A stretch of DNA of 64,000 nucleotides from Chamaecrista fasciculata (Eukaryota; Streptophyta; Magnoliopsida; Fabales; Fabaceae), in NCBI GenBank assembly GCA_003254925.1, contig QANZ01050912.1:177276-241275 (forward strand), written 5' to 3'. The notes under the pieces are model-generated. The model had not been told where the DNA came from. It did not search any database and was given only the letters and a program-made list of their open reading frames with translations. Numbering within the stretch: the stretch's first letter is position 1; every line of letters starts with the position of its first letter. Of this stretch, positions 59,301-64,000 are shown piece after piece. Position numbers and translations under genes: made by a program.

Positions 59301-60364
59301 AAAGTAGAAACTATTGTGCCAAACCTCGATGTCATGTGGCATGTTCATTTTAAGTTGAATATCGTGCTTCATAAGTGGATGCATTATTACCTCTATTCAC
59401 TATCTTTTTTGGCTTGGTTTCACTTAGATATGGGTACAATGAAATGGAGCCAATTGGGTCTTCTAATTGATTTCTTTTTCTTGACTATTTCAAGGCTGTG
59501 GAGTTTTAAAACTAACATGTAATTATTTTCTCATCCGCACTTGACATGATAATTTCAGGTCTAGGATGGTCATACCCATGCGATATGTGGAGTGTTGGAT
59601 GTATTCTCATCGAACTTATTTCGGTTGGTCTTACTTTTGTCATGATATATTAGACATGTTCTGAATCTTGAACGGCTGGTCTTAGTAGATTGCATGTGGA
59701 ACTTTTGTCAGGGCAAAGCATTGTTTCAGACTCATGAAAACTTGGAGCACTTGGCGATGATGGAGAGAGTTTTGGGACCTATACCAGAGCATATGGCTCG
59801 AAGGTCTAAGTATGTGTCTCTCCTAAATCCAAATATATTAGTTGGTTCTCTGTAGTTGCAGAGCTCCTGTTTTTGAAGTTATGAATCAATAAGTGGGGAA
59901 TTGACAATAGTTCTGTTTAATTGTAATTTAGAGTTTACTTTATTGATTTAGTAATTTATCCAATTTTCTTCCACTGCATGGTGATATGCAGCCGAGGTGC
60001 CGAAAAGTATTTCAGGCATGGATCACGACTAAATTGGCCTGAAGGTGCTGTGTCAAGGGAGAGCATTCGAGCAGTAAAGAAGCTTGATTATCTAAAGGTT
60101 TGCCATTCTTCTCCTCGAGTCAGTATTGTTGGACATTTTTGAGCCTCAAGTTAGTTAATGCTCTAAAAGGAGCCTTGCCCTCTGTGGTGTAGTTATTGAT
60201 TTGACTAATTATTATGCTTTATGCAGGATCTTGTATCAAGACAAGTAGAGTCCTCAAGGTCCTCTTTAACTGACTTGTTGCAGGGCTTGTTGACATATGA
60301 TCCGGCTCAACGCCTAACAGCTCGGCAAGCCCTCGACCATCCTTTCTTTAGAAATCCAACTTAA
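56319..60364 (+). CDS. AFC3: LAMMER-type dual-specificity protein kinase, AFC3-like
   Basis: Twelve exons: 56319-56411, 56544-56667, 57352-57378, 57462-57615, 57712-57760, 58196-58310, 58489-58580, 58675-58822, 59559-59623, 59712-59809, 59992-60097, 60227-60364; 402 aa, the usual AFC length. The short basic N-terminus ([14 protein letters not shown]) precedes the kinase domain: glycine loop GEGTFGRV (80-87), VAIK Lys-102, HTDLKPEN (196-203), DFG (240-242) and the family signature [12 protein letters not shown] (301-312). It ends [21 protein letters not shown] kinases phosphorylate SR splicing factors in the nucleus, on Ser/Thr and also Tyr. Exon 3 is only 27 bases, so the frame would be easy to misannotate. 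No lesion seen. The donor of exon 1 (GAG|GTTGCT) is the weakest junction. Confidence 0.95.
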
Positions 60365-60961
60365 GAGAAGACGTATTGATATGCTCTATGGTCTAGAATG
60401 CTGACTTTCGTCTGGCCAAGAAAAGAAAATGCAGAAATTCTTTTTTTGGTTGTGGAGAAGTCAGCTACCCAAGCAACAAATTTAGAGTTTTCAAGTTAAA
60501 TGTAGTCACTGTTTATAATGGATTTGAATTTTAGTTGCTTAGGAAATAATAGATTTAGATCTTCATCTTTGTTGTGTTCATTTCGTCACCTTTTCTCTCA
60601 AGTCATGTTTTACCATTGCAAAAGAAATATGCCCCTTTTAAGATTTATTCTAAACAACAATAATTCCCTTTACCTTAACTCATTATCAAAAAATAATTCT
60701 AGAGTGTTGCAACATTGTAATTTGTAAGGTCTGATTTTATAGCACCTATTATATGCATTGCTTCAACACAAAGAAAACAAAACATTTTGGGTGAGAACCG
60801 TTTTTTTGGTCCCCAAACTTTACACATCTCTAATGTTTTATATTTTGGTCAATTTTATCTTTTGTTCTTTAATCAAATATTAACAATATATTTTATGTGT
60901 CTAATGACATAATGTAAAATTGATAGGAAAAGAAATTTAAATATGAACTCATTAAAAAATA

Positions 60962-62383
60962 GGGTAAATTACACAAAAGGGTCCTGTGGTTTAGCCCATT
61001 TTCAGATAAGGTCCCTGTGATTTAAAAAGTGTCAAATTGGGGGTACGTGGTTTCCTCCGTTAACAAATAGGGTCCCAGGCGGTATTTTCCATCCAATTTA
61101 ACGGAGTTAGGTTAGAATGAATTTTAAGATGGACTGTTTTGAGATTTGAGCGTTTTTTATTAAAACAAACTAAAAAAAAAGGGTTATTTTGCAATTTGAA
61201 CAAAAATGCAAAATAATAAACCAAAACCCAAATTTGTTGAACACAACACCATCGCGTCTTCGGCGTCATTTCTCCAGTACGATGTCACATCGTCGGCGGT
61301 GGCTATAAGCAGCAACGGTGGGACGAAGGTTGAAAGAGGAGGAGGGTCTTCTGGAGGGTTTGTCAATCTTGCGGTGAAATCGACCTTCTGCTTGCAATTT
61401 TGGGGGCATCTGAATTTCATTTGCAATTTTGGGAGCTTCTTGGGAAATCTTGGGTTTCTCTTCCTCGGCGGCGGCGGCAATACGAAATCGTACGGCGTTG
61501 AGGATTTTCCGGTTGCTTCATCGATCATGATTTGATTTCGATTAACGACAAGATTCGCAGTTGTCATCATCGTCGATCTTATAGCCGCCGGACTCCAATC
61601 GGGATGTGCGGCTTTCAACAACGCCGCCGCGCCACTTAAATGAGGGCAAGCCATTGAAGTACCTGATAAGATGTTGAACTCTGTTCTGGAATCGGAATCT
61701 AACCCAGTGAGACCAACATCGTCGGTCCAAGCAGCGAGAATGTTCACTCATAGAGCGATTAAATCGGGCTTGAGAATCTCTGGGTTTAACCCATTGGGTC
61801 CTCTGGCAGAAAACGAAGCCACGACTTGTGCGAGTTTGATTCCGAGTACAGTGCCTTTGAAATCAATGGTGGCAGTGGGATTTGCGGAGGATGCGATATA
61901 TGCTTTAATGGCGTCTCCTTCGTTAGCACCAACGGCACTAGCAAGAAGAAGATGAGCATGAGAGCATCACCAACAAGACCTTTTCCGTTAGAAAGCCCAT
62001 TCGCTAAAATCATTCCCACACCACCAACTTTCTTCACCACTAAACCTTTTGCAACTCTTGGATTGCTTCCCCGATCGCATATCAGAAAAAGTGTGGTGTT
62101 GTGTTCAACAAATTTGGGTTTTGGTTTATTATTTTGCATTTTGGTTCAAATTGCAAAATAACCCTTTTTTTTAGTTTGTTTTAATAAAAAAACGCTCAAA
62201 TCACAAAACAGTCAACCTTAAAATTCATTCTAATCTAACTCCGTTAATTTGGATGGAAAATACCACCTGGGACCCTATTTGCTAACGGAGGAAACCACGT
62301 GCCCCCAATTTGACACTTTTTAAACCACAGGGACCCTATCTGAAAATGGGTCAAACCACAGGGCCTTTTTGTGTAATTTACCC
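60962..62383. mobile_element. Pack-MULE (1,422 bp) with captured gene fragments
   Basis: Terminal inverted repeats of 289 bp each (60,962-61,250 and 62,095-62,383) start GGGTAAATTACACAAAA and end at ...GAACACAACACC. The element is flanked by a perfect 9-bp duplication TAAAAAATA (60,953-60,961 and 62,384-62,392), the Mutator length. There is no transposase. Between the repeats are fragments of a subtilase gene (minus orientation) and, at 61,251-61,486, a second GC-rich piece of unknown origin. Short frames start with [15 protein letters not shown] in each terminal repeat and run inward from both sides. Confidence 0.92.
61487..62094 (-). pseudogene. Captured subtilase (SBT1-type) fragment
   Basis: On the minus strand the fragment covers CDRGSNPRVAKGLVVKKVGG (part of the PA-domain region), then in a second frame the ASFSARGPNGLNPEILKPD block, and after an in-frame TGA (about 61,752) VNILAAWTD, then [11 protein letters not shown] with the catalytic Ser, [11 protein letters not shown] and [14 protein letters not shown]. 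The order fits plant SBT1.6-like proteases without introns. A frame change after GLVGDA and the TGA disable it; catalytic Asp and His lie outside the fragment. It is not a working protease. Confidence 0.88.
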
Positions 62384-62576
62384 TAAAAAATAAGACGAAG
62401 TATGTTATTAATTTATTGAAAGAAATTGATTTAAAGATAAAATTGATCAAACTATGAATAATGGAGACGAAATTGATCGTAATATAAAATAGAGACGAAA
62501 TTGATAGTTAGTGTAAAGTTTGGAGACTAAAAGAGTGTTTTTGCCCAACATTTATTTTTTTTAATGATTTTTGGCA

Positions 62577-64000
62577 TCACCAGTAGTCTCTACAGGAACA
62601 CTCTCCATTCTCAAATCTGTGAAACCTATTTGCATCTCTCACTACAAATACAATGTTTAGAAACTTTGACAAACCCTTGATGAATGAATGGCAGTCACCA
62701 CAAACTCTCAAGTTTTTGAACACACGAATAATCCTCTGTCCATCTTTTAACCCACCACTTAACAAAGCCAAACCAATTGCCAATTTCTCGCTATGAAACC
62801 TTAAGCTCTCCACCTTTGACTCTTCTTCAACATCATGCAATGCAAAATTGATGTTATGAACATAACCAATCTTTTCTTTCATACCCTTCTCCATTTCTTT
62901 CAACACCTCGTGAATTTTCTCTGTAAGTGGATGAGTTTCATCTCCATTGTAGAAGAAGTGGACTTTCTTGTCCATTTCCACCCAACTACGTCCTGCCTCT
63001 TTTTTCAATCTCTTTCTCTTCACCATAAATCTAATTTCCTCACTTTCTTTCCAGTACCCAGAATCTGCATAAATGTTTGACATCATAACATAATTAACTG
63101 GATTATTACCATCTAATCTCAGGAGTATATCACCTACTTCTTTGCCCATTTCCACATCTCCATGCATTCTACAAGCACTCAGCAAAGTCTGCCATATACC
63201 TACATTCGGTTTCAGTGGCATTTTCTCTATAAGATCCTTTGCTTCCGTTAACCTTCCAGCACGTCCAAGCAGATCAACCATGCAAGCATAATGCTCCACT
63301 TGTGGTTTTCTCGGCTGATTTCTGCAAAAATTAGAGAAGAATTCTTGACCTTCTTCTATAAGTCCAGAATGGCTGCAAGCTGAGAGTACAGCCAAGTAAG
63401 TCACATTGTCTGGTTCTAATCCATCTGCTTGCATTTCATTGAATAGATCAACAGCCTTTTTCCCAATACCATGTTTGCCATAGCCAGTCATCATCACTGT
63501 CCAGGAAACCACATTTCTTGCTGGCATCTCTCTGAAAACTGCATCTGCCTCATCTGTCATTCCGCATTTCATGTACATATCCAAAATTGAATTAGTGACT
63601 GGTATTTCTAAACCATATGGGACTTTAATGGTATAAGCATGCATTTGCTTCCCTTGCTCGACAAGCGCGAAATCGGCGAATACTCCTAGGAGGCCTGAAA
63701 GTATAAACCCATCCAGTTGATGTTTGCTCTCCCTCAGCTTCTGAAACAAGCCCATGGCTTCTGGCAGATTGTCTTCTTGTGCATAACCCAGAATTAGTGA
63801 ATTCCAAGATACCGCATTTTGCTGCTCAATTCGATTGAATACCCTCCTAGCTTCAACCATGTGTCTGCATTTGACATAAAGATCAACAAGAGCTCCTGAA
63901 ACAATTGACTGAACCAAATATGGGAATCCTTGGGTGATTAAGGAGGCATGTATTTGGGTGCCTTCTCTTACAGCTCCAAGAAAACCACATGCCTTTAATA
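62577..64000 (-). CDS. DYW-class pentatricopeptide repeat protein (C-terminal part)
   Basis: The minus-strand frame is open from the window edge to the TGA at 62,577-62,579: 473 residues visible, start beyond 64,000. It contains PLS-type PPR repeats ([61 protein letters not shown]), then E/E+ motifs ([27 protein letters not shown]) and a complete DYW domain. The DYW domain keeps the cytidine-deaminase-like HSEKLA and CGDCH zinc motifs and ends [12 protein letters not shown] proteins bind specific organelle transcripts and carry out C-to-U editing in plastids or mitochondria. The closest protein I recall is Arabidopsis At3g15130. The organelle targeting peptide is outside the window. Confidence 0.95.
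   Translation of the reverse strand, partial: LKACGFLGAVREGTQIHASLITQGFPYLVQSIVSGALVDLYVKCRHMVEARRVFNRIEQQNAVSWNSLILGYAQEDNLPEAMGLFQKLRESKHQLDGFILSGLLGVFADFALVEQGKQMHAYTIKVPYGLEIPVTNSILDMYMKCGMTDEADAVFREMPARNVVSWTVMMTGYGKHGIGKKAVDLFNEMQADGLEPDNVTYLAVLSACSHSGLIEEGQEFFSNFCRNQPRKPQVEHYACMVDLLGRAGRLTEAKDLIEKMPLKPNVGIWQTLLSACRMHGDVEMGKEVGDILLRLDGNNPVNYVMMSNIYADSGYWKESEEIRFMVKRKRLKKEAGRSWVEMDKKVHFFYNGDETHPLTEKIHEVLKEMEKGMKEKIGYVHNINFALHDVEEESKVESLRFHSEKLAIGLALLSGGLKDGQRIIRVFKNLRVCGDCHSFIKGLSKFLNIVFVVRDANRFHRFENGECSCRDYW

Larger units (their letters stand above)
60789..62546. mobile_element. F1-like MITE, split by the Pack-MULE
   Basis: The left part (60,789-60,961) starts GGGTGAGAACC and reads TTGGTCCCCAAACTTTACAC. 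The right part (62,384-62,546) ends GTGTAAAGTTTGGAGACTAA... then TTTGCCC, its inverted copy. The flanks AACATTTT and AACATTTA suggest an 8-bp duplication with one change. Removing 60,962-62,392 restores a single element of about 330 bp. Confidence 0.75.

Noticed and set aside
61184..61747. 187-aa minus-strand frame as a working subtilase
   Set aside because: It covers only the Ser region, lacks the Asp and His regions and signal peptide, and lies inside a Pack-MULE with a stop and frame change upstream.

Overview
This window is nuclear DNA from a flowering plant, most probably a eudicot. The evidence is spliced genes with clean GT-AG introns, AT-rich intergenic DNA crowded with small transposons, nuclear tRNA genes, a U2 snRNA gene with plant-type promoter boxes, and plant-only families (DUF247, DYW-type PPR, RABA2 GTPase, MTP1-type transporter). 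I could not determine the species. Single N bases occur at about 29,036, 35,510 and 53,411.

Layout. 0-8 kb: a five-exon gene of a conserved plant family of unknown function (minus strand, 3,264-5,091), with a MITE at 7.0 kb. 8-18 kb: tRNA-Asp(GTC), a four-span membrane protein, a small HMA-domain protein (minus), a RABA2-type Rab GTPase (plus) and a vacuolar-type zinc transporter (minus). 18-31.6 kb: long-inverted-repeat MITEs, a PP1 phosphatase catalytic subunit, tRNA-Val(CAC), a 15-exon coiled-coil protein and a small candidate ORF. 32.3 kb: a U2 snRNA gene. 35-47 kb: an accessory block with an intact DUF247 gene and a broken second copy, probably part of a tandem duplication that also carried a small exon. 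This block is cut up by a gypsy fragment, a Copia-type solo LTR with a MITE nested in it, and several foldback elements. 47-56 kb: almost gene-free transposon debris, including a TRIM, a LINE RNase H relic, a head-to-tail row of Helitron-like elements, a dead U-box gene and a 650-bp foldback. 56-64 kb: an AFC3-type LAMMER kinase (12 exons), a Pack-MULE that captured subtilase fragments and is inserted in an older MITE, and the 3' part of a DYW-class PPR gene that runs off the window.

The host genes are unrelated housekeeping or regulatory genes (membrane traffic, metal transport, dephosphorylation, splicing, organelle RNA editing) and form no operon or pathway. U2 RNA and the LAMMER kinase both belong to pre-mRNA splicing, but their proximity looks coincidental. 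The most interesting material is transposon-made: a Pack-MULE with a perfect 9-bp target duplication whose terminal repeat gives the captured protease fragment its ATG; a solo LTR whose target duplication put AG|GT at both of its borders inside a coding exon; several MULE-type foldback families with recognisable 9-bp duplications; and tandem Helitron ends. All exon structures and products were read by eye from splice signals, reading-frame continuity and family knowledge; no database search was run.
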